From contig NC_068303.1 of NCBI RefSeq assembly GCF_025860055.1, positions 11,919,583 through 11,983,582 on the forward strand: a DNA stretch of 64,000 bases, read 5' to 3'. Source of the DNA: Xyrauchen texanus (lineage: Eukaryota > Chordata > Actinopteri > Cypriniformes > Catostomidae). The translations under genes were made by a program, and so were the position numbers. This document shows, piece by piece, positions 24,356 to 39,300 of the stretch. Each line of letters starts with the position of its first letter. The first letter of the stretch is position 1. Below the pieces are notes generated by a model. It made no database searches. It saw only the letters and a list, made by a program, of their open reading frames with translations, and was not told the origin of the DNA.

Positions 24356-27300
24356 GATACACACGCACACATGTTCGTGCAGCTATCATTAAGAGGACTC
24401 TCCATTATTTTTATACTGAACAAACTATAGATTCTATCGCCTGTAGGATTTTTGCTTGATGTAGATGTACACGGTACAGGTTAAAGTGCCGCGAACCCCA
24501 CCATTATTTGAAGGGAAACAGTATGTGTGAGCTAGGAATTCAATTAAACTGTCATTATTCTACATTATTATGTAAGGAAATTTATAAAGGAATTAGTCGC
24601 GTTTGACAACCATTCTAAATTAGATAAATAATTTAGCCAAATTCATATAGCCTAGTTTATTTAGAAGCCAATTCCATTCAAACGGAAAAATATGAATAGA
24701 TCCACTCTAAGGACCCACTGTAAGGTTCAGAAATTGTTTTATATTTATAGCCCACTCCTTTTTAGACATCAATGAATGTGAATATGCACTGTTAGTGTGC
24801 GGACAATACTCAAACTGCAGTAACATCATTGGTTATTGCGGTCAAGACAGCCGTGGATCAGAATTTCACTGTCAAGCCAGCCGCGATTTAAATCTGGGTG
24901 TGCGCCTATTGCGATAATTACGGTAATTTGCAGGAAGAACAGAAAGAAAAGTTCTGTTACAATGAAAATCTGTGTATTTTGCTGATTTGAACAGATAATG
25001 ACACAGTAAATATGCTTCACATTGAGGATTTAGATATTGTGGGAGGTTCATTGAAAAAATGGGCCTTCATTTTTTCTACACGGTTGAATTCACCTTTGTG
25101 ATGGGAAGATCGGATCATTATACTGACTTGAATCTTTGAGTTTCATTCAGCAAAATGAACAAATCTTTATTCAAGTCATTTAATTATTTTCGTTCATTTG
25201 AGCAGAATTAAATAAAAATGTTACATTTTAAATAACCAAATCCCCTCTACACGTCTACTTACTTAAACTTTGGTTATAGTCCCAATAAGGAAAAATGTAT
25301 AATGCAGCCAAGGACAAATTATGAGAAACAGAAATGATTAGTTCACCTCTGGAATCTTCTTGTCCGAGTCATTCGTTCTTTTGTCACATGACAGCCGTAT
25401 GTGCATAGCGCGGCTGTCACGGGACAAAAGAACGAACGACTCGGACCAGATGACTCAAGAAGTGAACTAAACATTTCTGTTTCCTGTGTGAGCAATGTAT
25501 AGCGTATACGGCTATCACTTGACAAAAGAACAAACGACTCGGACAAAAAGAGTTGAAAGGTGAACGTAACAAACGAATGGAGGTTGCGCAATGCACATGC
25601 ACGGCACACAAAATGAACGAATCACTCTCTGAGACTACTCTTTATTCTGAGTCACATAAAAGATTTTTTCAATATGAACAAATCGTTCATGACCCCTCTC
25701 TAATTCAGCTTTCTACAGGTCTCTAAAGTTGAGAAAAATCCAGATTTCTTTGAGCCTTGTATTGAATTTGGATGCATTTTACTCTAAAATGACAGTAACT
25801 ATTCTTGATGAATGAATGAATGAACGTTACCCAGGTAGCCAAAATGGTTTGGCCACATAATAGCCCAAATCCAGTAGGCCAGGAGAAATATTCTGGCCCA
25901 CTTGCGGTTGCCAGACTCTTGTGAAACATGGCAATGAATGACACCTAAGAATCGGCCCAAGTACACTGGCCTGAGTCCGGGTGCTAAAACTGAGCAGACA
26001 CTGCCAGCATAGGGCCACAGTCACGGAAACAAAAATCGTACACTTAGCCGGTACTGGCCCGAGTCTGGGTACCAAAGGGAAATGTAGATGAAATACAAAA
26101 CTACATCTATTTAATAAGAACAACAAAAGACATTTTGCCAAAGCAATATTAGCTTGTTTGCTAAATTAAGTATATATTTGCACTTAATAAAAAACAGAAT
26201 TTAATTTTTTTTTGTGTTCTGTAGAACACTTCTTGTAATCAATTGGTTACCAAAAACTACTAAAATGTCTGTTGTTTAATAAAGATTCCTTCCTTTGAAT
26301 AATTTTTCTCTAATATTTTTCCACAAAACGACATTCTATCACCTTGTTAAAATCCTTATGATGGCATCTGCTTCAGATGGAGCACTGTTTTTATAGATCT
26401 GCCGCTGGCACCCTTCATGATTTAATATTGGGAGGAGACTTTAACCTTTTGATGGACTCTGTCCTTGATCATAGTGAAGGAAAATTGTGTAAGCCCCCTA
26501 GAGCATCACTGGCACTTACACAGGAAGTGTAAAAATCTTGGTCTTGCAGATATTTGGAGACTTTTGAACCCATCTGGTAGGGACTACATTTGTTTTTAAT
26601 CAGTCCATAAGATTTATTCTAGAATAAATTTTTTTTCTTTATATCTAAGTCCCTCATTTCATCTGTTGTTGACTGCTCAATTGGAAATATCTTAGTCTCT
26701 GGTGAGTTTAGATGTGTTGCAACATACTGAGAAAAATAAATTATATAGTTGCTGCTTTAATGTATCCCTTTTGCGAAATCCTGATTTCCAACAAATGTTA
26801 AAGACTGAAATAAATGTTTATATGGAGACCAACTGGTCCTCAGTATACTCTGTGGGTGTGGCTTGGGAGGCACTTAAAGCAGTTCTTAGAGGTTGGATCA
26901 TATAGTAAAAAAATCCAAAAAATCCAAAGCACGAGATCTCATGGAGTTGGAAGAGAACATTAAAAGTGCAGAGGCAGAGCTGAAGCGTCAAATGTCGTGT
27001 GATGGCCTCAGAGAATTGACCTATTTGAAATACAGATATAATACTATTTTGTTGTGGAAAGTTTTGGTTATTCAGGGCAATACAGTCATACTTTGAGTCG
27101 GGGGACAAAGCAGAAATGCTTTTGGGTAGATTGACAAAGCAGAGAGTGTCTTTTTCTATTATTCCTTCATTTTCTTTTAAATTTTTTACCTCAGCCATTG
27201 ATATTAATAATGCCTTTAAAGAGTTCTTTCTTGATCTTTATAGTTCCACTTCTTCGTCTACTGATGAAGATATTAGAATCTTTATGGAACCATTAGAACT

Positions 27301-30300
27301 CCCTAAAGTGACGACTGAGCAAATAAATTCTCTTGATTCTGAGGTAACCTTGGAGGAGCTTGATGAGGTGATTAAGGCCCTGCCTACTGGCAAGGCTCCG
27401 GGGCCAGATGGCTTTGCCGCTGAATTTTTTAAATCTTATACTACAGAATTGGCTCTACTTTTGTTAGAAGTTTATAGGGAATCATTAAAGAATGGAATGC
27501 TTCCGCTAACCATGACACAAGACAAAGATCCAAGCGAGTGTTAAAGTTACCGTCCAATTTCCCTCTTTCCCCATTATTGTTCTGTCTTGCCCTGGAACCA
27601 TTAGCAGCCTCGATATGAAAGGAGGATGAGGTGTGGCACATAAGCTTTTACTTTATGCAGATTATATTTTATTATTCGTCTCCAAACCCACTAGATCTAT
27701 GCCTAGCCTCCTGAAGGTGCAAAGTTTTTTATGTGATGGGTATTAGGTATAATGAACAAACAATGAACAATATATTTTTACAGCATTTATCAAACATAAT
27801 GTTAGTTAATAAAAATACAATTGTTCATTGTTAGTTCACGTTAGTTCATAGTGCATTAATGTCCATTAACTAATACATCTTTTGATTTTAAAAATATAAT
27901 AGTATATGTTGTAACTAACATTTAAGTTCATTTTAACTACAGTAATGTTGTTAAATAATATTAACAAATTGAACCTTTTTGTAAAGTGTGACTGTCATTT
28001 TACTGGGTGGGGCATAAACATATAACTGCAGCATATAACTTGCAAAAGTGGGGCAAGGGGCACTTTAACAAAAAATCTGTATCCGCTGATCTTAGTGTTA
28101 AAAATGTACCTGCCTCAAATTTCCTGATTGGTGCGCCACTAGTCCTTAAAATGCAGTTAATTGTTGCCTCTAATTTCACAAAGCTACAAATATTTTTTCA
28201 TTTAACCTTCTGGGGTCGAAATTAAATAAAATGGGTGCGCTTTCAGCAGTCTCTGTGTTCACGAGCATATTTCTGAAACACGTCAAAAAAATTAACTGAA
28301 ACTCTGCGAATACTTATCACACAAACATGAAACATATGTCTAAAGAAAGCTTAAAATGTCTACTTTTAAATAAAACAATTCAAACAAATATTCTCCTGCA
28401 ATGTAATCTGTATGAAATAAAGCAATGTACAATTTCTCCTAGCTCAGCTAATTATCCCTAATGTGATCCCACCCACGGACAGAGGGCGCTATTCATACGG
28501 TTATTCATGTGCTGAGGCGATCAATGCAAATGGTGAACGCCCCTGACTGTGCCTTAAAAACATAAAGTTCATTCACTTTTTTGCGTGTTTGGAAGATTGC
28601 ACGATACATAGGCGAGGAAGCTCCTGGATAGTGACGAAGAGTTAACATTTTCCTCAGAAGAAGAGCGGGACTCTGATGAATGTTTGTATTTTGTAGAGTG
28701 ACTTGATCCAGCCGAGGATACAATTTTGGATGAGTAAGTCATTTAGTTTTACTTACATATTAGTTGACATGCTATTTTATATAAACATGTACATATTTTA
28801 CTTTCGGCTAAACTAGGCATTTAAATTGTATGCTGTATGATATAAATATGGTATGTAATATGATATAAAAATAATATGAATGTTTAGATTATATTTTAAC
28901 TAGTGTTTATGCTGCCTCATTATCATCAACAAAGCTTGTGCTTGCAAATATGTGTTCAGGTGTAAATGTGTAAAATGTACTTTAAATATGCCCATATTAG
29001 AATATCAGCATATTATAAGGATTTCTGAAGGATCATGTGACACTGAAGACTGCAGTAATGATGCTGAAAATTCAGCTTTGATCACAAATTGCATTTTACA
29101 ATATATTCAAATAGAAAACTGTTCTTTTAAATTGTGAAAAGAGTTCACAATTTAAATTTACATTTATGCATTTGGCAGATGCTTTTACCAAAGCGACTTA
29201 CAGTGCACTTATTACATGGACAATTCCCCCGGGGGAACCTGGAGTTAAGTGCCTTGTTCAAGGACACAATGGTGGTGGCAGTGGGGATCGAACCAGCAAC
29301 CTTCTGATAAACAGTTATGTGCTTTATCCCACTACGCCACCATCACTCCACTCCAATCAATATTCATGATAATTCACGCTTTCTCGCACATGACATTTCT
29401 AACACTAAAAGTGTCTTCCAAAATAAAATTACTATATTGTTTTGTATGAATGAGTGATCAGGATGGTTTTCACATCATTTTGTAGCAAAAACTCTAGGCT
29501 GCAAGATTCAGTTCTCAAAAGTCTTGTGGGCAAATGTTGAGTAAGTGTTATATGACCTTATTTCAATTATTTAAAAATTTTGTTTTTTCAAAAACCATGC
29601 ATAAACGTTATTTTCTCAAAAATACAAACATGTACACACATGTTGCTCACATATTATTGTAGCCCAGTTTGTGCTGAATACAGTGTTAACAGACTTTAGC
29701 CATTAATATATTTTAAGCAACTGAAAAAAGCACAAATGTCAAGGCATGTCAAAACTACTCCAGGGCCCAAAACACCCTCAGACCCCAGAGGGTTAAGGTC
29801 AGTTTGGCCTCTAAAAGAGCAAATAAACTTTCAATCTTACTTGTCTGTTGCTTAAACAAAGAAAAAAAATGGCAGTCTGTATCAGAATCGACCCATTTCC
29901 TTGTTAAAAATCGGAATCGGATATGAAAAATCAGGATCGGTACACCCCTAGCGCTTTTCTGACAATACACTCAAAGCGCTTTACACATTGAACAGGGGAC
30001 TCTCCTCAACACCCACCAGTGTGCAGCATCCACCTGGATGATTCAACGGCAGCCATAGTGCGCCAGTAAGCTCACCACATACCAGCTAGAGGAGAGAGTA
30101 GAGTTATAGAGGCAGTTAATGGATGGGGATTGCTAGGAGGCCATGATTGAGATGGGGCAGTGGGGGGAATTAAGCCAGGACACCCCTACTTTTTACAAGA
30201 AGTGCTTTAGGATTTTTTAATGACCACAGTGAGACAGGACCCTGGTTTAACACCTCAAACCTGTGCCTGTCACTATACTGGGATATTAGGACCCACACAG

Positions 30301-33300
30301 ACCACAGTGTGAGCACCCCCTGCTGGCCTCCCTAATAACTTAGTTTGCACCAGGAGATCTGATATGTCTGCTGGTATGAAGTATTCAGATAATGGGTGGT
30401 ACCTTGCAAGAAATAGAACTTCATTAGTCTCTGACTATTATCCATCTATCTACAGTTGAAGTCAGAAGTTTACATACACTTAGGTTGAAGCCATTAAAAC
30501 AACTATTTTTAACCACTCCACAGATTTAATATTTGCAAACTATTGTTTTGGCAAGTAATTTAGGACATCTACTTTGTGCATGACACAAGCACATTTTAAA
30601 ACAATTGTTTACAGAAAGATTGTTTCACATTTAATTGACTATATCTTAATTCCAGTGGGTCAGAAGTTTACATGCACAAAGCTAGCTTGGAATATTCCAG
30701 AAAATGATGTCAAGCCTTTAGACAATTAGCCAGTTAACTTCTGATAGGAGGTGTACTGAATTGGAAGTGTACCTGTGGATATATTTTAAGGCCTTCCTTC
30801 AAATGCAGTGCCTCTTTGCTTGACATCATGGGAAAATCAAAAGAAATCAGCCAAGACCTCAGAAAAAACATTGTGGACCTCCACAAGACTGGTTCATCCT
30901 TTGGAGTAATTTACAAATGCCTGAAGGTACCACGTTCATCTGTACAAACAATAGTTCGCAAGTGTAAACCCCATGCAGCCATTATACTGCTCAGGAAGGA
31001 GATGCATTCTGTCTCCTAGAAATGAACATAGTTTGGTGCGAAAAGTGCAAATCAATCCCAGAATGAGAGCAAAGGACTTGGTGAAGATGCTGGAGGAAAT
31101 AGACACACAAGTATCTATATCCACAGTAAAACGAGTAATATTTTTACATAACCTGATAGGCTGCTCAGCAAGGAAGAAGTGACTGCTCCAAAACTGCCAT
31201 AAAAAGCCAGACTGCAGTTTGCAGGTGCACATGGTTACAAAGATTTTACTTGATAGTGAAATTCTTAACCGAGGCTGGCTTGACCGGAGTTTGTTTTTCT
31301 GTTTTAATCTTATGAAAATATGTGTATAATGCTGCTACAATGCTCATTTATCAGTTTATGTGAATATTATTAAAACAGCTCTTTGCCTAATTTATTCCTA
31401 TCTATAAGATGTAGACGAATGTCTGATCAGTCCATCATTATGTGGTCCAAATTCTACCTGCATTAATGAAATGGGATTTTACAATTGCTCATGCTTGGAT
31501 GGATTCACTGCAACAAACACAAATCTCACTAACAGCATCAATGACACATGTAGAGGTTAGTTCTGTGTTCACATCCTTGTTTAATATAATCTTGAAAAAT
31601 TACAATGAGAGTTTTTGTTCTTTAGGTGCTCATGCCTTTAATTGCAAAGTTAGACACCCAAAACATAAAGATCAATCAATATTTAGCTTTATGTTGACAA
31701 CCACATACATATGTGAGCAAACTATTCTTTATTTTTATCTTTCCTCAATAAAGATGTCAATGAATGTGTTGATACATTTGCATTCTGTGGTCCAAACTCA
31801 ATCTGTACCAATACAATCGGGAGTTACAACTGTTCCTGCTCGAGTGGTTTTACTGTTACAAATAGGAGTCAACCAGTCAGTAACCGTAACCCATGCAATG
31901 GTAAGCATATAGAAATGTATGAATCCTATAGAACACCATATCAAACATTTACTTTTTCAGTAGTGATGAAATGTGCTTATATTGATTTAGTAGTGGTTGA
32001 AACTTGGGTTTTAATGGCATTTTCATAATTTCTGAATGTTTTTCTCTCTCATTACAGTGCCTCTACCTTTGAGTGAATATTTGATTGAAATTCAGATAAA
32101 TACAATGAATAGTGCCATCATTGATCAGCTGAGGACCCTTCTGATGTCTTTCAATTCACCGTACACAATCAGTGACAGCACTAACATTACAGAAATCAAC
32201 ATAACTACTGGTATTTATTCTGCCTCTGCTTTTTTGTGTTGCATAGCAAAGATTAAGCTTTATCTGTCATCAATACTGTCTTAACCACTAAGATTTAATT
32301 TTTGCCTGTTCTTCTGCTTTTCAGTGTGTTCTTTGAATGAAACGGAATATCAGTGTAAATGTGAGGGTCAGTTTGTTTGGCCAAATGACACGTGTCATTC
32401 ATACGAGACCTGTGATGGCATAATTGATGGCGCATGTACATGTATTAATGCCCTTCCAAACAATGGACAGTTTTGCCAGTTAAAGGAAGGTAAGACACTG
32501 GAGTAAATGAACAACACAATAGTAACGTTCTTTTTGACACATAACATGAAGCTCTAGCTATTGAATGATGTAATGTGTGGTACTGTATAATATTTACAGA
32601 AGATAAACATTTGTATTTTATAATACCTGAAGTTGTATATATACATCAATCAGGAGAAACTTGAAACGTTTTTATGTTTTGAACAATATCCAACACGTCA
32701 TGCAAAGCCTTATATGAGGCAACCTGAGTTGGAATTCAGCTTTTGTAATTTCCTAAACCATTCTTCCTATTCTCTCCCTATAATTTGCTGTCTCCTCTCT
32801 GATTCTCCTTACTATAAAAACAGAAACTGTGTTTTGACAGGAAATAATTTATTTGTACTAGTTATTCCTCTCAACTTGCCTCTGATTTTTCTTACAGTAC
32901 CACCTTCTAAATACATTATTGACATTGACATGAGATTGTTGGACATGATCCTGGTGAATTACTTACAAAATCTCATCCCAAATATCAGTCTGCCTCTTGC
33001 TCTGAGCAACAAAGTAAATATCACAGATATCGACATTACTACTGGTAAGAGCAGAATGTTTCCTACTGTCAGGGTCACTTTTACAAGTCACATAGCTCAA
33101 TGAATCGGGTATTAGGGGAAAGGTACAGTTTGAACAGATAAATGAATGCCCTTCTTCAACAGTGTGTTCATTAAATGGAACACAATATGAGTGCAAATGT
33201 GAGGAGCAGCATGTCTGGACCAATGACACCTGCAAGGCATTTCAGGTGTGTGATAAGATTGTTGGAGACACTTGTGGCTGTATTCAGGCTCTTCCTTCAG

Positions 33301-36300
33301 AGGGTCAGCTTTGCCAGAGAGGTGAGTTATCACATTAGAATACAAATGTACCGAGTGTAGTATTTTTAAACTGGTTTTATGTGTTTATACTGTGACACTT
33401 GACATTTTTGGTGGTTCAGAATTTTTTTTTTTTCCATTTCTGCAAAACCTTCTCACTCAATGGCAGATATCAATGAATGTGAAGATGCTTTGTCAGTGTG
33501 TGGCCAGAACTCAAATTGTACTAACATCATTGGGAGCCACATGTGTTCATGCTGGAGTGGATTTTCTGCATCCAATAAAGACAGTCCAGTGAGCCGCAAC
33601 AACTCATGTCAGGGTAAGAATGATCAACTGATATTATTTTATGTTTTAATCACATGTTAATTAGTTTAAAATTCTTCTATATTCATTTAGCTGTTTTTGT
33701 GAATTATTTCTCTTAACAGAGGTCTTTCAAGGCTTTGTTTCATTTGCTTATTAAATATAATTTTTAAATAATTAATTTAAAAATGATTTTTGTGTGTGTG
33801 TGTGTGGTTTTTTTTTCTACAGATATCGATGAATGTCTGCTCATTCCATCTGTATGTGGTCCAAATTCCATCTGTACTAATGAATTGGGATTTTACAATT
33901 GCTCATGCTTGGATGGATTCACTGCAACAAACACAAATCTCACTAACGGCATCAATGATACATGTAGAGGTAAATTCTGTGTTCACATCCTTGTTTAATA
34001 TAATCTTGAAAAATAACAATGATATTTTTTGTTCTTTAGGTGCTCATGCCTTTAATTGCAAAGTTAGTCACCCAAAACATAAAGATCAATCGATATTTAG
34101 CTTTATGTTGACAACCACATATGCATGTGAGCCCCATAAGCAAACTATTCTTTATTTTTATCTTTCCTCAATAAAGATGTCAATGAATGTGTTGATAAAT
34201 CTGCATTCTGTGGTCCAAACTCAATCTGTACCAATACAATCGGGAGTTACAACTGTTCCTGCTCGAGTGGTTTTACTGTTACAAATAGGAGTCAACCAGT
34301 CAGTAACCGTAACCCATGCAATGGTAAGCATATAGAAATGTATGAATCCTATAGAACACCATATCAAACATTTACTTTTTCAGTAGTGATGAAATGTGCT
34401 TATATTGATTTAGTAGTGGTTGAAACTTGGGTTTTAATGGCATTTTCATAATTTCTGAATGTTTTTCTCTCTCATTACAGTGCCTCTACCTTTGAGTGAA
34501 TATTTGATTGAAATTCAGATAAATACAATGAATAGTGCCATCATTGATCAGCTGAGGACCCTTCTGATGTCTTTCAATTCACCGTACACAATCAGTGACA
34601 GCACTAACATTACAGAAATCAACATAACTACTGGTATTTATTCTGCCTCTGCTTTTTTGTGTTGCATAGCAAAGATTAAGCTTTATCTGTCATCAATACT
34701 GTCTTAACCACTAAGATTTAATTTTTGGCCTGTTCTTCTGCTTTTCAGTGTGTTCTTTGAATGAAACGGAATATCAGTGTAAATGTGAGGGTCAGTTTGT
34801 TTGGCCAAATGACACGTGTCATTCATACGAGACCTGTGATGGCATAATTGATGGTGCATGTACATGTATTAATGCCCTTCCAAACAATGGACAGTTTTGC
34901 CAGTTAAAGGAAGGTAAGACACTGGAGTAAATGAACAGCACAACAGTAACGTTCTTTTTGACACATAACATGAAGCTCTAGCTATTGAATGATGTAATGT
35001 GTGGTACTGTATAATATTTACAGAAGATAAACATTTGTATTTTATAATACCTGAAGTTGTATATATACATCAATCAGGAGAAACTTGAAACATTTTTATG
35101 TTTTGAACAATATCCAACACGTCATGCAAAGCCTTATATGAGGCAACCTGAGTTGGAATTCAGCTTTTGTAATTTCTTAAACCATTCTTCCTATTCTCTC
35201 CCTATAATTTGCTGTCTCCTCTCTGATTCTCCTTAATATAAAAACAGAAACTGTGTTTTGACAGGAAATAATTTATTTGTACTAGTTATTCCTCTCAACT
35301 TGCCTCTGATTTTTCTTACAGTACCACCTTCTAAATACATTATTGACATTGACATGAGATTGTTGGACATGATCCTGGTGAATTACTTACGAAATCTCAT
35401 CCCAAATATCAGTCTGCCTCTTGCTCTGAGCAACAAAGTAAATATCACAGATATCGACATTACTACTGGTAAGAGCAGAATGTTTCCTACTGTCAGGGTC
35501 ACTTTTACAAGTCACATAGCTCGATGAATCGGGTATTAGGGGAAAGCTACAGTTTGAACAGATAAATGAATGCCCTTCTTCAACAGTGTGTGGATTAAAT
35601 GGAACACAATATGAGTGCAAATGTGAGGAGCAGCATGTCTGGACCAATGACACCTGCAAGGCATTTCAGGTGTGTGATAAGATTGTTGGAGACACTTGTG
35701 GCTGTATTCAGGCTCTTCCTTCAGAGGGTCAGCTTTGCCAGAGAGGTGAGTTATCACATTAGAATACAAATGTACCGAGTGTAGTATTTTTAAACTGGTT
35801 TTATGTGTTTATACTGTGACACTTGACATTTTTGGTGGTTCAGAATTTTTTTTTTTTCCATTTCTGCAAAACCTTCTCACTCAATGGCAGATATCAATGA
35901 ATGTGAAGATGCTTTGTCAGTGTGTGGCCAGAACTCAAATTGTACTAACATCATTGGGAGCCACATGTGTTCATGCTGGAGTGGATTTTCTGCATCCAAT
36001 AAAGACAGTCCAGTGAGCCGCAACAACTCATGTCAGGGTAAGAATGATCAACTGATATTATTTTATGTTTTAATCACATGTTAATTAGTTTAAAATTCTT
36101 CTATATTCATTTAGCTGTTTTTGTGAATTATTTCTCTTAACAGAGGTCTTTCAAGGCTTTGTTTCATTTGCTTATTAAATATAATTTTTAAATAATTAAT
36201 TTAAAAATGATTTTTTGTGTGTGTGTGTGTGTTTTTTTTCTACAGATATCGATGAATGTCTGCTCATTCCATCTGTATGTGGTCCAAATTCCATCTGTAC

Positions 36301-39300
36301 TAATGAATTGGGATTTTACAATTGCTCATGCTTGGATGGATTCACTGCAACAAACACAAATCTCACTAACGGCATCAATGATACATGTAGAGGTAAATTC
36401 TGTGTTCACATCCTTGTTTAATATAATCTTGAAAAATAACAATGATATTTTTTGTTCTTTAGGTGCTCATGCCTTTAATTGCAAAGTTAGTCACCCAAAA
36501 CATAAAGATCAATCGATATTTAGCTTTATGTTGACAACCACATATGCATGTGAGCCCCATAAGCAAACTATTCTTTATTTTTATCTTTCCTCAATAAAGA
36601 TGTCAATGAATGTGTTGATAAATCTGCATTCTGTGGTCCAAACTCAATCTGTACCAATACAATCGGGAGTTACAACTGTTCCTGCTCGAAGTGGTTTTAC
36701 TGTTACAAATAGGAGTCAACCAGTCAGTAACCGTAACCCATGCAATGGTAAGCATATAGAAATGTATGAATCCTATAGAACACCATATCAAACATTTACT
36801 TTTTCAGTAGTGATGAAATGTGCTTATATTGATTTAGTAGTGGTTGAAACTTGGGTTTTAATGGCATTTTCATAATTTCTGAATGTTTTTTCTCTCTCAT
36901 TACAGTGCCTCTACCTTTGAGTGAATATTTGATTGAAATTCAGATAAATACAATGAATAGTGCCATCATTGATCAGCTGAGGACCCTTCTGATGTCTTTC
37001 AATTCACCGTACACAATCAGTGACAGCACTAACATTACAGAAATCAACATAACTACTGGTATTTATTCTGCCTCTGCTTTTTTGTGTTGCATAGCAAAGA
37101 TTAAGCTTTATCTGTCATCAATACTGTCTTAACCACTAAGATTTAATTTTTGCCTGTTCTTCTGCTTTTCAGTGTGTTCTTTGAATGAAACGGAATATCA
37201 GTGTAAATGTGAGGGTCAGTTTGTTTGGCCAAATGACACGTGTCATTCATACGAGACCTGTGATGGCATAATTGATGGCGCATGTACATGTATTAATGCC
37301 CTTCCAAACAATGGACAGTTTTGCCAGTTAAAGGAAGGTAAGACACTGGAGTAAATGAACAACACAATAGTAACGTTCTTTTTGACACATAACATGAAGC
37401 TCTAGCTATTGAATGATGTAATGTGTGGTGCTGTATAATATTTACAGAAGATAAACATTTGTATTTTATAATACCTGAAGTTGTATATATACATCAATCA
37501 GGAGAAACTTGAAACGTTTTTATGTTTTGAACAATATCCAACACGTCATGCAAAGCCTTATATGAGGCAACCTGAGTTGGAATTCAGCTTTTGTAATTTC
37601 CTAAACCATTCTTCCTATTCTCTCCCTATAATTTGCTGTCTCCTCTCTGATTCTCCTTACTATAAAAACAGAAACTGTGTTTTGACAGGAAATAATTTAT
37701 TTGTACTAGTTATTCCTCTCAACTTGCCTCTGATTTTTCTTACAGTACCACCTTCTAAATACATTATTGACATTGACATGAGATTGTTGGACATGATCCT
37801 GGTGAATTACTTACAAAATCTCATCCCAAATATCAGTCTGCCTCTTGCTCTGAGCAACAAAGTAAATATCACAGATATCGACATTACTACTGGTAAGAGC
37901 AGAATGTTTCCTACTGTCAGGGTCACTTTTACAAGTCACATAGCTCGATGAATCGGGTATTAGGGGAAAGGTACAGTTTGAACAGATAAATGAATGCCCT
38001 TCTTCAACAGTGTGTTCATTAAATGGAACACAATATGAGTGCAAATGTGAGGAGCAGCATGTCTGGACCAATGACACCTGCAAGGCATTTCAGGTGTGTG
38101 ATAAGATTGTTGGAGACACTTGTGGCTGTATTCAGGCTCTTCCTTCAGAGGGTCAGCTTTGCCAGAGAGGTGAGTTATCACATTAGAATACAAATGTACC
38201 GAGTGTAGTATTTTTAAACTGGTTTTATGTGTTTATACTGTGACACTTGACATTTTTGGTGGTTCAGAATTTTTTTTTTTCCATTTCTGCAAAACCTTCT
38301 CACTCAATGGCAGATATCAATGAATGTGAAGATGCTTTGTCAGTGTGTGGCCAGAACTCAAATTGTACTAACATCATTGGGAGCCACATGTGTTCATGCT
38401 GGAGTGGATTTTCTGCATCCAATAAAGACAGTCCAGTGAGCCGCAACAACTCATGTCAGGGTAAGAATGATCAACTGATATTATTTTATGTTTTAATCAC
38501 ATGTTAATTAGTTTAAAATTCTTCTATATTCATTTAGCTGTTTTTGTGAATTATTTCTCTTAACAGAGGTCTTTCAAGGCTTTGTTTCATTTGCTTATTA
38601 AATATAATTTTTAAATAATTAATTTAAAAATGATTTTTTGTGTGTGTGTGTGTGGTTTTTTTTCTACAGATATCGATGAATGTCTGCTCATTCCATCTGT
38701 ATGTGGTCCAAATTCCATCTGTACTAATGAATTGGGATTTTACAATTGCTCATGCTTGGATGGATTCACTGCAACAAACACAAATCTCACTAACGGCATC
38801 AATGATACATGTAGAGGTAAATTCTGTGTTCACATCCTTGTTTAATATAATCTTGAAAAATAACAATGATATTTTTTGTTCTTTAGGTGCTCATGCCTTT
38901 AATTGCAAAGTTAGTCACCCAAAACATAAAGATCAATCGATATTTAGCTTTATGTTGACAACCACATATGCATGTGAGCCCCATAAGCAAACTATTCTTT
39001 ATTTTTATCTTTCCTCAATAAAGATGTCAATGAATGTGTTGATAAATCTGCATTCTGTGGTCCAAACTCAATCTGTACCAATACAATCGGGAGTTACAAC
39101 TGTTCCTGCTCGAGTGGTTTTACTGTTACAAATAGGAGTCAACCAGTCAGTAACCGTAACCCATGCAATGGTAAGCATATAGAAATGTATGAATCCTATA
39201 GAACACCATATCAAACATTTACTTTTTCAGTAGTGATGAAATGTGCTTATATTGATTTAGTAGTGGTTGAAACTTGGGTTTTAATGGCATTTTCATAATT

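Noticed and set aside
34040..34120. Cryptic extra exon between EGFb and EGFc (after a TTCTTTAG, starting GTGCTCATGCC)
   Set aside because: The acceptor-like TTTAG becomes TTTAAG in units 5, 8 and 9, and no in-phase donor follows. It is conserved only as intron sequence.
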